Below, in pieces: positions 16,075 through 23,398 of a stretch of DNA of 28,516 nucleotides (within the stretch, counting starts at the first letter, position 1; every line of letters begins with the position of its first letter). This stretch comes from Candidatus Omnitrophota bacterium (lineage in GTDB: Bacteria; Omnitrophota; Gorgyraeia; Gygaellales; Profunditerraquicolaceae). The stretch covers positions 6,934 to 35,449 of the forward strand of contig JAQTRM010000003.1 of assembly GCA_028711825.1 (NCBI GenBank), read 5' to 3'. Both the position numbers and the translations under genes were made by a program. A model generated the notes under the pieces. It was not told the origin of the DNA. It ran no database searches and saw only the letters and a program-made list of their open reading frames with translations.

Positions 16075-16174
16075 GCAGAAATCACATAATTTAATTCTTC
16101 CCGGGTCAATCCTTAGACTGCGCTCAGACGGGTGAGCGCAGTCGGAGCAAACCCGGGGATTTCTGCGAAGGATT
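16075..16174. repeat. Nested palindromic (REP-like) intergenic element
   Basis: A perfect 11-bp inverted repeat GACTGCGCTCA (16116-16126) / TGAGCGCAGTC (16133-16143) is enclosed by CCCGGGT (16100-16106) / ACCCGGG (16151-16157) and again by GCAGAAAT (16075-16082) / ATTTCTGC (16159-16166). AATCCTT/AAGGATT (16108-16114 with 16168-16174) gives a competing pairing. The core is similar to palindromic repeats that are scattered in many bacterial genomes; copy number cannot be judged from one window. It lies after the stop of the secreted protein gene and may also work as a terminator or mRNA end stabiliser. Confidence 0.7.
16081..16109 (-). promoter_or_regulatory. Candidate promoter for the synthase-like gene
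   Basis: TTGACC (16109-16104) and TGTGAT (16086-16081) are 17 bp apart on the minus strand. The -35 box has five of six consensus bases, the -10 box four of six. The predicted start near 16074 falls just ahead of the AGGAGG of the leader ORF. The promoter overlaps the palindromic element, which may be coincidental. Confidence 0.4.
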
Positions 16175-16180
16175 AATTCC

Positions 16181-17152
16181 TTACTTTCCGAGAATCTTCT
16201 TGAACTCCTCCCGGGAAGGAGCCTCCCGCGAAGAAAAAATTCTCCGGTTATCCAAAAGATACGTCGGTCCGGAGGCGATCCGAAGATCCCGGTTCAAAGA
16301 AATATTGTCTTTTAAAAGGCTTTCTCCTTCTTTGCCACGGGCGCAAATCTTTATCTTTTCGCAAAGCCCGGCATCCCCCAGGCAATCTTCCCAATAAGAA
16401 CTGCGGACATTTTTCGCCCGGCAGGTCAAGTAATCCCAAAACTTATCGGGATAATATTTCTGCACGCATACCGCGCGTAAAGACTCCTCCGTTTCGGCAG
16501 CCCCTCCGGAAGCGCTGAATCCGCCGCCTTTATTCTCCGTGACCAAGAAGTGCGGAAAAGGCTTAAACTCCCGGAGCCTTTCCAGCAATAAAGCGGCGTT
16601 TTTATCAAAAAAACTTAAAAAGATATCGAAACGCCCTTTTTTCTCTTTCCGGTTCAGAAAATACGAAAACCCGCTGGTCTGCGGTTTAACCAGGTAAAAA
16701 TTGCCGGCAGGCCGCAGCCCTTTTTTAAAAGAATCGAAATCGGCTTCCTTTTCGACCGCGCGGGGTAAAATATAAGCCGGCAGAACCTCCAGGGAAAGTT
16801 TCCGGATCATCTTCTGCGCTTCCCGCCCCGGATAATCTATCACCCTGACGGAAATGCCGGGGATCCTTTTCTTGAGCACCCCGATAAAATAATCGGTGTT
16901 CCGGGCAACGCCGTCCTTGGTATCAATCACCAGAAGATCTATTTTATGCGGCGCGGGAAAAGAACAGGATGCATTCTTTCCGCCGGGGTTATTGCACCTG
17001 CCTCTCAATCCCCCCTGCCGGCAGTCGGAATCGGAATGACAGCGCGGCAAGACCCCCGCGGCCTCCGGATTACCGTTAGATTCTCCGGCATAAGAAATTA
17101 CCGCCGCAAACAACAACCCCAGAAAAAGCGTAAATTTTAAAAACCGCTTCAT
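16181..17152 (-). CDS. Secreted tandem thioredoxin-like protein without CxxC, coupled to serA
   Basis: I do not recognise a named family. The 323-residue protein has a signal peptide (1-22, ending SYA). Next is a four-cysteine module, C38, C44, C53, C63, of the form CxSDSDC..G.C..PG..NAxC. Two regions then look like thioredoxin folds. The first (about 69-155) has KIDLLVID and LEVLPAYIL with a possible cis-Pro. The second (about 174-320) has FDIFLSFFDKNAALLLE, a helical insert with C229, C244, C257, C264 and C270, and SGPTYLLDN with the cis-Pro; its CVQKYYPDKFWDYLTC stretch recalls DsbA/GILT-type proteins. Neither half has CxxC where the active site should be. The fold reading is inference. 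Its ATG overlaps the serA stop as ATGA, so it is probably translationally coupled to serA. Confidence 0.7.
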   Translation of the reverse strand: MKRFLKFTLFLGLLFAAVISYAGESNGNPEAAGVLPRCHSDSDCRQGGLRGRCNNPGGKNASCSFPAPHKIDLLVIDTKDGVARNTDYFIGVLKKRIPGISVRVIDYPGREAQKMIRKLSLEVLPAYILPRAVEKEADFDSFKKGLRPAGNFYLVKPQTSGFSYFLNRKEKKGRFDIFLSFFDKNAALLLERLREFKPFPHFLVTENKGGGFSASGGAAETEESLRAVCVQKYYPDKFWDYLTCRAKNVRSSYWEDCLGDAGLCEKIKICARGKEGESLLKDNISLNRDLRIASGPTYLLDNRRIFSSREAPSREEFKKILGK

Positions 17153-18735
17153 GTCCTGATTACTTTTACCGTAAGGATATTCTCCAATTCGCGGAGCTTA
17201 TCCTGGATCTCCACGCTTACCTGGCTGTCGACATTCAATACGCTGATCGCCTTGCCGGCCGGTTTATCCCTGCCAAAGGTCATCGCGGCGATATTAATTC
17301 CGTTTTTACCCAAAAATGACCCCAGGCTGCCGATCAATCCCGGACGGTCCCAATTACGGATAAAGATCATTTCTCCGATCGGATACAACTCAAGATAATA
17401 GTCGTCGATCTTCACGATCCTGGGTTGTTTATTGCCGGACAAGGTGCCGCAAACCATCTTAGTCTCCTTGTCGGTCTTAATCTGCAGCTCGATAAGATTG
17501 ACAAACTCTCCTTCTAGGGTAGATTTTGATTCGCGTAATTTTATCCCTCTTTCCTTAAGCAGGGATACCCCGTTAACAAAATTGACCGTTTCTTTCAAAA
17601 TCGGGGTAAGCAGGCCTTTAGCCAAAGCCATGGTTACCGGGCTTAAATCATATTTAGTAATCTGACCGCTGTAATTTATTACCAGTTCCTGGAACCTGCC
17701 CTCCACCAGCTGCGCGGAAAACATCCCAAGCTTCTCCCCGAGGACAATATAGGGATTAAGTATTTTGCAGACCTCCGCCTCCAGGCAGGGGTAATTGGCG
17801 GCATTGCGTATCCCCCGCCCCAAAAGCGCGTCTCTTACAATCTCGGCAACCTCGATCGCCACGTTGATCTGCGCTTCTTCGGTAGAAGCGCCCAGGTGCG
17901 GCGTTGTAACGACATGATCCAGCTTCAAAAGTTCGCTTTCGGGATCCAACGGCTCCTTTTCAAAAACATCCAGCGCCGCCCCGGCGACTTTGCCCTCCTT
18001 GACCGCCTTGATGAGCGCCGCTTCATCGATAATCCCGCCCCGGGCGCAGTTAACGACACGCACGCCGTTTTTCATGAGGTTAAACTCCTTATCCGAAATC
18101 ATGTGCCTCGTCTCATCGGTTAGGGGGGTATGCACGGTAATATAATCCGCCTCCTGGAGCACCTTGGCCAATTCGGCGCTTTCAACACCGATATCTTCGG
18201 CGACCTGCGCCGATAAAAACGGGTCGAACGCCAGGACCTTCATCCCGAAAGATAAAGCGCGCTTGGCGACCTCCGAACCGATGCGGCCGAAGCCCACAAT
18301 CCCCAGAACCTTGTTATAAAGCTCGACCCCCATGAATTTAGAACGTTTCCATTCGCCTTTTTTCATCGAGGCGCTGGCCTGGGCGATATTCCGTGACAAG
18401 GTCAGGATCATGCTGAAGGTATGTTCGGCGGTAGAAATAGTATTGCCCGCCGGGGTATTCATCACGATAATCCCCTTTTGCGTCGCCGCCGCCAGGTCCA
18501 CATTATCAAGACCCACCCCCGCCCGGCCGACGACCTTAAGCTTTTCCGCCGCCTGGATAATCTCCTTGGTTACTTTGGTCGCGCTGCGCACCACCAAAGC
18601 GTCGTAATCCTTGACGATAGCTTTAAGTTCTTCGGGCTTTAAATCCGTCTTTACATCCACCGTCAGTTCCTTGGAATCTTCGAATATTTTAAGCCCCTGA
18701 CTGCTTAACGCGTCGCTTACCAGAACTTTTATCAT
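17149..18735 (-). CDS. serA: D-3-phosphoglycerate dehydrogenase, long form
   Basis: First enzyme of serine synthesis, oxidising 3-phosphoglycerate with NAD. The 528 residues match the type 1 form: substrate-binding parts at 1-100 and 290-315, a Rossmann domain with GFGRIG at 148-153 and the catalytic set Arg232 (NCARGG), Glu261 (FEKEPL) and His280 (TPHLGAST). An intervening ASB-type domain (about 320-450) precedes the C-terminal ACT domain (about 455-528, MIFIRNWDRPGLIGSLGSFL), which senses serine in relatives. The start at 18735 has AGGAG eight bases upstream. It follows the aminotransferase by 11 bp, so two of the three serine steps are adjacent; no serB is seen. Confidence 0.97.
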   Translation of the reverse strand: MIKVLVSDALSSQGLKIFEDSKELTVDVKTDLKPEELKAIVKDYDALVVRSATKVTKEIIQAAEKLKVVGRAGVGLDNVDLAAATQKGIIVMNTPAGNTISTAEHTFSMILTLSRNIAQASASMKKGEWKRSKFMGVELYNKVLGIVGFGRIGSEVAKRALSFGMKVLAFDPFLSAQVAEDIGVESAELAKVLQEADYITVHTPLTDETRHMISDKEFNLMKNGVRVVNCARGGIIDEAALIKAVKEGKVAGAALDVFEKEPLDPESELLKLDHVVTTPHLGASTEEAQINVAIEVAEIVRDALLGRGIRNAANYPCLEAEVCKILNPYIVLGEKLGMFSAQLVEGRFQELVINYSGQITKYDLSPVTMALAKGLLTPILKETVNFVNGVSLLKERGIKLRESKSTLEGEFVNLIELQIKTDKETKMVCGTLSGNKQPRIVKIDDYYLELYPIGEMIFIRNWDRPGLIGSLGSFLGKNGINIAAMTFGRDKPAGKAISVLNVDSQVSVEIQDKLRELENILTVKVIRT

Positions 18736-18746
18736 TTGATCCGCTC

Positions 18747-19883
18747 CTATTTTAAGAATACTTCTTCGGCCGCCTTGACCCCGGCGCCTAGATTGAATTT
18801 ATAACCCATCTGAACAAGCACCTTTTCAAGACAGGCAATACACATTACGATATCCGATTCGGTAATAAATCCCATATGCGCGATACGGATGACTTTACCC
18901 TTAAGCTCCGCCTGCCCTCCGGCAATCGTTACCCCGTAGGTATCGCGCATGGTCTTAACTAATTTTTCCCCGTCGACACCCGCGGGGACTTTGGCCGCGG
19001 TAACCCCGTCGGAAGCGGCTCCGGGAGCGAATAATTCCAACCCCAGGGCTTTCATCGCCGCGCGGGCAGCATCGGCCATCGTACGGTGGCGCTTGAAAAT
19101 ATTCTCCAACCCGTCCTGTTTCATAATCTTCAACGATTCGTTCAAAGCGATAATCAGGGTAATCGAGGAAGTAAACGGCGTATCATTCTTATCCAGCGCC
19201 TTTTTGGCCTTCCTCAAATCCAGATAATAACGGCTGCCCTTGCAGGACTCTACCAGTTTCCAGGCGCGTCCGCTCAAACAGATAAAACCTAAACCCGGAG
19301 GAAGCATCAGGCCTTTTTGCGAACCGGAAACTACCACATCCACCCCCCATTCGTCGGTCTTTAAGTCTACCGCGCCCAAACCGCTGATAGCGTCTACCGC
19401 CAGTACCGCCGAAGTATCCTTGACCACTGCGGCGATCGAGCGGATGTCGTTATCCACGCCGGTAGAAGTTTCACAAAGCGTCGTAAAAACCACCTTGATC
19501 TGCGGATTAGCCTTAAGTCTCCTGCCGATCTCCTCCGGATCAACCGCTTTTCCCCATTCTACGTCGATAACTTCCGCGCCGATGCCGTAAGCCCGGCAGA
19601 TCTCCGTCCATCTTTCGCCGAATTTACCTCCCTGGACTACCAGGGCGGTATCGCCGCAGGAAAGCAGATTGGCTACCGCCGCCTCCATCGCACCGGTTCC
19701 CGAAGAAGAAATTATAAAAACATCGTTGGCGGTCTGAAACGCCCATTTGAGCCCCTGGCTTGCTTCTTTCAGGATCTCCTGGAATTGCGGGGTACGGTGG
19801 TGAATGATCGGCTTAGCCATCGCCAAGCTTACCTCCGGCGGTAAAGGGGTAGGCCCGGGAGTCAACAAATAATTCTTTTTCAT
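18747..19883 (-). CDS. Class V aminotransferase (serine-pyruvate / alanine-glyoxylate type; probable serine-pathway partner)
   Basis: A fold-type I PLP enzyme of 378 residues. The family start is LLTPGPTPLPPEV (6-18); SSSGTGAMEAAVANL (59-73) binds the cofactor phosphate, AVDAISGLGAVDL (162-174) holds the PLP-ring Asp, and SGSQKGLMLPPGL (186-198) places the Schiff-base lysine at K190. Sequence alone fits serine-pyruvate, alanine-glyoxylate or aspartate-type activity. Because it sits 11 bp before serA, and this family replaces SerC in some bacteria and archaea, phosphoserine aminotransferase is a reasonable inference. GGAG eight bases before the ATG supports the start. Confidence 0.9.
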   Translation of the reverse strand: MKKNYLLTPGPTPLPPEVSLAMAKPIIHHRTPQFQEILKEASQGLKWAFQTANDVFIISSSGTGAMEAAVANLLSCGDTALVVQGGKFGERWTEICRAYGIGAEVIDVEWGKAVDPEEIGRRLKANPQIKVVFTTLCETSTGVDNDIRSIAAVVKDTSAVLAVDAISGLGAVDLKTDEWGVDVVVSGSQKGLMLPPGLGFICLSGRAWKLVESCKGSRYYLDLRKAKKALDKNDTPFTSSITLIIALNESLKIMKQDGLENIFKRHRTMADAARAAMKALGLELFAPGAASDGVTAAKVPAGVDGEKLVKTMRDTYGVTIAGGQAELKGKVIRIAHMGFITESDIVMCIACLEKVLVQMGYKFNLGAGVKAAEEVFLK

Positions 19884-19929
19884 CTTAAACTCTCCTTATA
19901 TATGAACAGTTTTTATTTAAATATAGCTA

Positions 19930-19945
19930 CCCGGTAAGCGCCGGG
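19930..19945 (-). other. Short GC hairpin between clpP and the aminotransferase gene
   Basis: CCCGG (19945-19941 on the minus strand) pairs with CCGGG (19934-19930) around a 6-nt loop. It is followed by TAGCTATATTT, which is not a good T run. It may be a weak terminator for clpP. The rest of this 109-bp gap shows no confident promoter. Confidence 0.35.
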
Positions 19946-19984
19946 GAAAATCACCTTCATCGATCCAGGTAAGGATAGAGAAAA

Positions 19985-19998
19985 CCTAAACCCTACTT
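19985..19998 (-). repeat. TTTAGGG-like motif at the clpP stop codon
   Basis: The clpP stop TAG is read straight into GGTTTAGGTTTTC on the coding strand, the same heptamer-type motif as in the tract upstream of clpP. It is short and could be chance, but the match of motif and position is notable. Confidence 0.35.
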
Positions 19999-20607
19999 CT
20001 TCTCTCCTTTTACAATCACTTCATCCACCAGACCGTAATCCTTAGCCTCCTGGGCGGACATAAAATAATCGCGGTCCGTATCCTTCTGTATCTTATCCAG
20101 GGGCTGTCCGGTATGGCTTGACAGGATCTCGTTCAACCGGTCGCGCGCCTTGAGGATCTCTTTAGCCTGGATCGAAATATCCGCGGCCGCCCCCTGCGCG
20201 CCTCCCCAGGGCTGATGGATCATCACCCGGGAGTTAGGAAGCACAAAACGTTTCCCTTTGGTCCCCGCGGCCAACAGCACCGCGCCCATGCTCGCCGCCT
20301 GCCCGACGCAATAAGTGGCGACGTCGCATTTTATGAACTGCATCGTATCGTATATCGCAAGCCCCGCGGTAACCGAACCCCCGGGGGAATTGACATAAAC
20401 ATTGATATCCTTGTCTTTATCCTCCATCTGCAGGAAAAGCAGCTGGGCGATTACCAGGTTTGCCACATAATCGTCGATCGGCGTTCCGATAAATAAAATC
20501 CTGTCTTTTAAAAGACGCGAATAAATATCGTAAGCGCGCTCAAAACCACGGGTGGTCTGTTCAACAACCATCGGTACCAAAACCTGGCTCTTCAGATCTT
20601 TTTCCAT
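19993..20607 (-). CDS. clpP: ATP-dependent Clp protease proteolytic subunit ClpP
   Basis: Forms the barrel-shaped serine protease chamber served by ClpX or ClpA. The 204-residue protein has the catalytic triad Ser106 (GQAASMG), His131 (VMIHQPWGG) and Asp180 (DTDRDYFMSA), and the substrate-strand motif NSPGGSVTAGLAIYDTM (73-89). A short N-terminal part of about 10 residues before VPMVVEQT may be processed. GGGGG lies four bases before the ATG. It follows trigger factor, as commonly in bacteria, but the expected clpX is not downstream; the aminotransferase and serA are there instead. Confidence 0.98.
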   Translation of the reverse strand: MEKDLKSQVLVPMVVEQTTRGFERAYDIYSRLLKDRILFIGTPIDDYVANLVIAQLLFLQMEDKDKDINVYVNSPGGSVTAGLAIYDTMQFIKCDVATYCVGQAASMGAVLLAAGTKGKRFVLPNSRVMIHQPWGGAQGAAADISIQAKEILKARDRLNEILSSHTGQPLDKIQKDTDRDYFMSAQEAKDYGLVDEVIVKGEKK

Positions 20608-20620
20608 ACATCCCCCTATT

Positions 20621-20710
20621 TTAAACTCTAAACCCTAAACTCGAAATCCTAAATAAAACCAAAATCCAAAGCTTAAAGCTTAGAACTTATAACTTACAGC
20701 TTAAGACTTA
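20621..20710 (-). repeat. Degenerate telomere-like low-complexity tract between tig and clpP
   Basis: The coding strand of this gap is a chain of related short units such as TAAGTT, TAAGCTTT, GGATTTTGG, TTTAGGATT, TTTAGGGTTTAGAG. The forward strand reads as AACCCTAAAC-like units. The tract begins within the last codons of tig and supplies its TAA stop. It contains no good promoter or terminator that I can see and no coding potential. Confidence 0.65.
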
Positions 20711-21600
20711 GGATTTCCTTCGTCCTGCGCCGGCTGCCAATCCGCCTCTTTCAGCAAAAACTCCATTACCCTGCGCGGCATATGGTCGTCAACGGCGATA
20801 TTTTCTTTCTTGGCAATCTGCGATAGAACCAGATAAACCTTAACCTGTTTGGCGGCCTCGGGGCGGATATTTTCCAAGAGTAGTTTTTCCTGTTCCTCGA
20901 TCTTATCGCGCGGCAGGCCTTTCATCGCCAGGTCGATCTTGGTCTGACGGAGCATATCCTGGGCCTGGCGTTCTACCAGCCCTTCCGGAAGCTTAAACTC
21001 CAACCCCTTGGTGATCCCTTCAAGCAGTTCATTCTCTATCCTCTGGCGTTCCTGATTTTCCTTGGTAATAAAAATCTGCCTCTCCACCGCTTTCTCGAAC
21101 TCCGCCAGATCCGGATAACCCAGGGAACGGGCGAATTTATCGTTAAGCTCCTGCGCCTTGCGCGATTCCTTGACCGAATCGATATGCCTTTTGACTTCGT
21201 CGGCGGATACGGCAGCAAGCTTATAATTTATCCTGCGGTTCTTATATTCCTTGAGCGGAATTTCCGGGGTAACCTCCACGGTAGCCTTAAAAGAAAGGCT
21301 ACTCCGGTCCAGTCTCACGTCGGCGATCTGCGGCAGCTCTATTACATCGAGTTTTTCCGCCTCAACCGCCTGGTTATAGATATCCGGGACCAATTCTTTC
21401 AGCACCTGTTCATGGACCCGGGCTCCGTAATGTTTCTCCAGGAGATCGCGCGGGGCCTTCCCCGGACGAAAACCGGGCACTTTGGCCTCCTTGGCGACCT
21501 GCGCGAAGATTTCTTCAAATTTATTTTTTACGATTTCTCCGCTGACCTCAACATCGAGCTGGCATTTAGTGCTATCTAACTTTTTAACCTCGGTTTTCAT
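20701..21600 (-). CDS. tig: Trigger factor lacking the PPIase domain
   Basis: Trigger factor is the ribosome-bound chaperone that meets nascent chains at the tunnel exit. The N-terminal ribosome-binding domain is intact, with the docking signature GFRPGKAP at 43-50. After the linker strands (ATVEVTPEIPLKEYK, about 106-120) the protein passes through a short helix to ELNDKFARSLGYPDLAEFEKAV (151-172), which corresponds to the start of the C-terminal chaperone arms. The FKBP-type PPIase domain of about 90-100 residues that normally lies between is missing without frame damage. The length of 299 compares with about 430 in E. coli. A GGA-rich site (AAAGGAAAAG) precedes the ATG. The adjacent clpP supports the assignment. 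Confidence 0.93.
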   Translation of the reverse strand: MKTEVKKLDSTKCQLDVEVSGEIVKNKFEEIFAQVAKEAKVPGFRPGKAPRDLLEKHYGARVHEQVLKELVPDIYNQAVEAEKLDVIELPQIADVRLDRSSLSFKATVEVTPEIPLKEYKNRRINYKLAAVSADEVKRHIDSVKESRKAQELNDKFARSLGYPDLAEFEKAVERQIFITKENQERQRIENELLEGITKGLEFKLPEGLVERQAQDMLRQTKIDLAMKGLPRDKIEEQEKLLLENIRPEAAKQVKVYLVLSQIAKKENIAVDDHMPRRVMEFLLKEADWQPAQDEGNPKS

Positions 21601-21690
21601 CTTTTCCTTTCTGATTATTCGGATTAACGTTCAATCTTGAATCTTAAAAAAATAACCGCCTTAAAGATAATATTTTCCGACACCCCGCTG
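21601..21690 (-). other. Gap between lptB and tig
   Basis: These 90 bp contain a run of seven T residues after GGCGGTTA and a 12-nt palindrome TTCAAGATTGAA (21642-21631), then the tig ribosome binding site. I could not find a GC stem that would make the T run a terminator, nor a convincing promoter. Confidence 0.3.
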
Positions 21691-22413
21691 TTACATCCTG
21701 AATTTTTCCCCCAGGTAAACCTGGCGCGCCTGCGGATGGTTTATCAGTTCGTGCGCGGTGCCCGAGATAAGGATCGACCCCTCCGAAATAAGATACGCCC
21801 GGTCGGTAATCGCCAGGGTCTCACGCACATTGTGGTCAGTAAGCAATATCCCCAACCCCTTAGCCTTTAATTCCTTGATCATCTCCTGGGCTTCGTTTAC
21901 CACAATCGGGTCGATCCCGGAAAAAGGCTCATCCATCAGGATAAAGGAAGGATTGGTTACCAGCGCCCGGGTAATCTCCAATCTCCTTCTTTCCCCGCCG
22001 CTCAAGGTATATGCCTTATGTTTCGCCAGGTGCGCGATGTTCAACTCCTCAAGCAATGAAACCAGCCGGCGTTTCCTTTCCGGACGGCTCAAAGGCAAAG
22101 TCTCCAGGATCGCGCTGATATTATCCTGAACCGTAAGCTTGCGGAAAATCGAAGCCTCCTGGGCAAGGTAGCCGATCCCGAAACGCGCGCGTTCGTGGAT
22201 CGCCATATCGGTAATATCATGATTATCGAAAACTATCCGGCCCTTATTCGGGGGGACGATACCGACGATCATATAAAAAGTCGTAGTCTTACCCGCTCCG
22301 TTGGGCCCAAGCAGCCCTACGATTTCGCCGCGCTTGACGGTGATATCGACCCCTTTAACCACCTGACGGCCGTCGTAAGCTTTCGCCAAACCTTTAGTTT
22401 CCAAAAGTCTCAT
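21691..22413 (-). CDS. lptB: LPS export ABC transporter ATPase LptB
   Basis: The cytoplasmic ATPase that powers extraction of LPS from the inner membrane with LptF and LptG. The 240 residues show Walker A GPNGAGKT (36-43), the Q-loop around GYLAQEASIF, signature LSGGE (137-141), Walker B ILMDEP (158-163) and switch His194 (LLTDHN). EASIFRKLTV and the GIDPI after Walker B are typical LptB features. Its start overlaps the end of the lptC-lptA fusion by 20 bp. lptF and lptG are not in the window, and the rpoN often found downstream is replaced by tig. Confidence 0.96.
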   Translation of the reverse strand: MRLLETKGLAKAYDGRQVVKGVDITVKRGEIVGLLGPNGAGKTTTFYMIVGIVPPNKGRIVFDNHDITDMAIHERARFGIGYLAQEASIFRKLTVQDNISAILETLPLSRPERKRRLVSLLEELNIAHLAKHKAYTLSGGERRRLEITRALVTNPSFILMDEPFSGIDPIVVNEAQEMIKELKAKGLGILLTDHNVRETLAITDRAYLISEGSILISGTAHELINHPQARQVYLGEKFRM

Positions 22414-23398
22414 CGATCTTCTCCGTCTGGTAAATAACTATCTGTGGCCTTCCGTTTAATGTCAGTTTCTTGTCGCCTGCGGTATAAACCGCTTCCTGGC
22501 TGTAAGAGATATTCTCCCCGCGCACGATACGCACGTTGCCGGAGGCTACGATCTTATCGATGGAATTCCCGATGGCGGGAACACCCTTGGCCGGAGCGGC
22601 GGCCGGTTTCTTGCCTCCGGCCTCAACCCTTCGACCACCCTGGTCTAAAAACTGGGGTTTACTCAGGGTTGATACTGAGCCTTGCGCTTTATCCTGCCCT
22701 GAAAGGGCAGGTTTTGGCTTGGCCGAAGTATCAAAATAAACCCGCATTTTATCGCTATAAATTATCATATCCGGCTTTTCTACTTTAACATTATTATTAA
22801 ATATGGCAATATTTTTTTCGTAATCCACATCCAGGGGCCCGTCGCAGGTAATCACAATCTTCTCTTTTTTGCTCAGAGACTTATCCTGCGTCTGAATATC
22901 CAGACGTACGTCCTTTTTCAGGACGATCTGCTTTAAAGCGGTAGCCCCCTGCGCTCCCTGCCCGGAAAGGTTCATATCCTGCCTCTGGAGATTTACCTTA
23001 TCCAGGGTGCTGATAATCTGCTGCTTGCGGTCCCAATCCAGGGTGTCGGTAGTAAGCTTGGCCCCGCTGGCGGTAGTAATCACCACATTATCCTCCAGGT
23101 GCACCACTCCGCTTTTTTTATCGAAATCCCCTTTATCCGCGGTAAGGTTAATGGCATCCTTACCGGTATAATTATTACCTATCACTTTTTTGAGTTTTAC
23201 TACCTCATCAAAAATATCCGCGGATTTTCCGGAAAGATCCCAGGATTTCTTCCCCTTCTCACCGAACCCCGACAGGGAAAAATCACCGACCTGCTGTCCG
23301 GCTTCCGCAAGATCGCCCGATACGGTGCCGGCCGCCGCGAAACGGACAAAAACTGCGGATAAAAAAACAAAAATCACCGCTAACTTTCTACGGTCCAT
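22394..23398 (-). CDS. LptC-LptA fusion protein, periplasmic LPS transport bridge
   Basis: A 334-residue protein with a signal sequence or N-terminal anchor (1-23, LAVIFVFLSAVFVRFAAA). Residues about 38-165 look like LptC: SWDLSGKSADIFD, INLTADKGDFDKKSGVVHL, GAKLTTDTLDWD and a following GxG strand. Residues about 180-225 and 280-325 look like LptA/OstA: VITCDGPLDVDYEKNIAIFNNNV and DKIVASGNVRIVRG. The LptA half is split by a low-complexity linker (224-279) encoded partly by a palindromic repeat element. In E. coli LptC and LptA are separate proteins that line up to make the LPS slide; here one chain seems to contain both. The start overlaps kdsC by 11 bp and the end overlaps lptB by 20 bp. Domain borders are estimates. 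Confidence 0.85.
   Translation of the reverse strand: MDRRKLAVIFVFLSAVFVRFAAAGTVSGDLAEAGQQVGDFSLSGFGEKGKKSWDLSGKSADIFDEVVKLKKVIGNNYTGKDAINLTADKGDFDKKSGVVHLEDNVVITTASGAKLTTDTLDWDRKQQIISTLDKVNLQRQDMNLSGQGAQGATALKQIVLKKDVRLDIQTQDKSLSKKEKIVITCDGPLDVDYEKNIAIFNNNVKVEKPDMIIYSDKMRVYFDTSAKPKPALSGQDKAQGSVSTLSKPQFLDQGGRRVEAGGKKPAAAPAKGVPAIGNSIDKIVASGNVRIVRGENISYSQEAVYTAGDKKLTLNGRPQIVIYQTEKIDETFGN
22623..22734. repeat. Palindromic repeat element inside the lptC-lptA coding sequence
   Basis: Three inverted-repeat pairs are packed in about 110 bp. TCAACCCT (22623-22630) pairs with AGGGTTGA (22665-22672). TTGATAC (22669-22675) pairs with GTATCAA (22728-22734). Inside the latter lies CCTGCCCT-GAA-AGGGCAGG (22693-22711). 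The stretch encodes the Gln/Ser/Pro/Lys-rich linker at about residues 222-259 and keeps the frame open. It looks like a REP/MITE-type insertion domesticated as a linker. Confidence 0.7.

Noticed and set aside
16028..16080. tRNA-like gene, because of the paired TGGGTT/AACCCA arm
   Set aside because: No acceptor stem, D arm or T-loop consensus could be laid over it on either strand.
20621..20710. True telomeric repeat or CRISPR-like array
   Set aside because: Units are short, degenerate and without spacers, and the region lies between two ordinary bacterial genes, so neither explanation fits.
21601..21690. Terminator at the T run after lptB
   Set aside because: No complementary GC-rich arm precedes the T run, so an intrinsic terminator is not supported.
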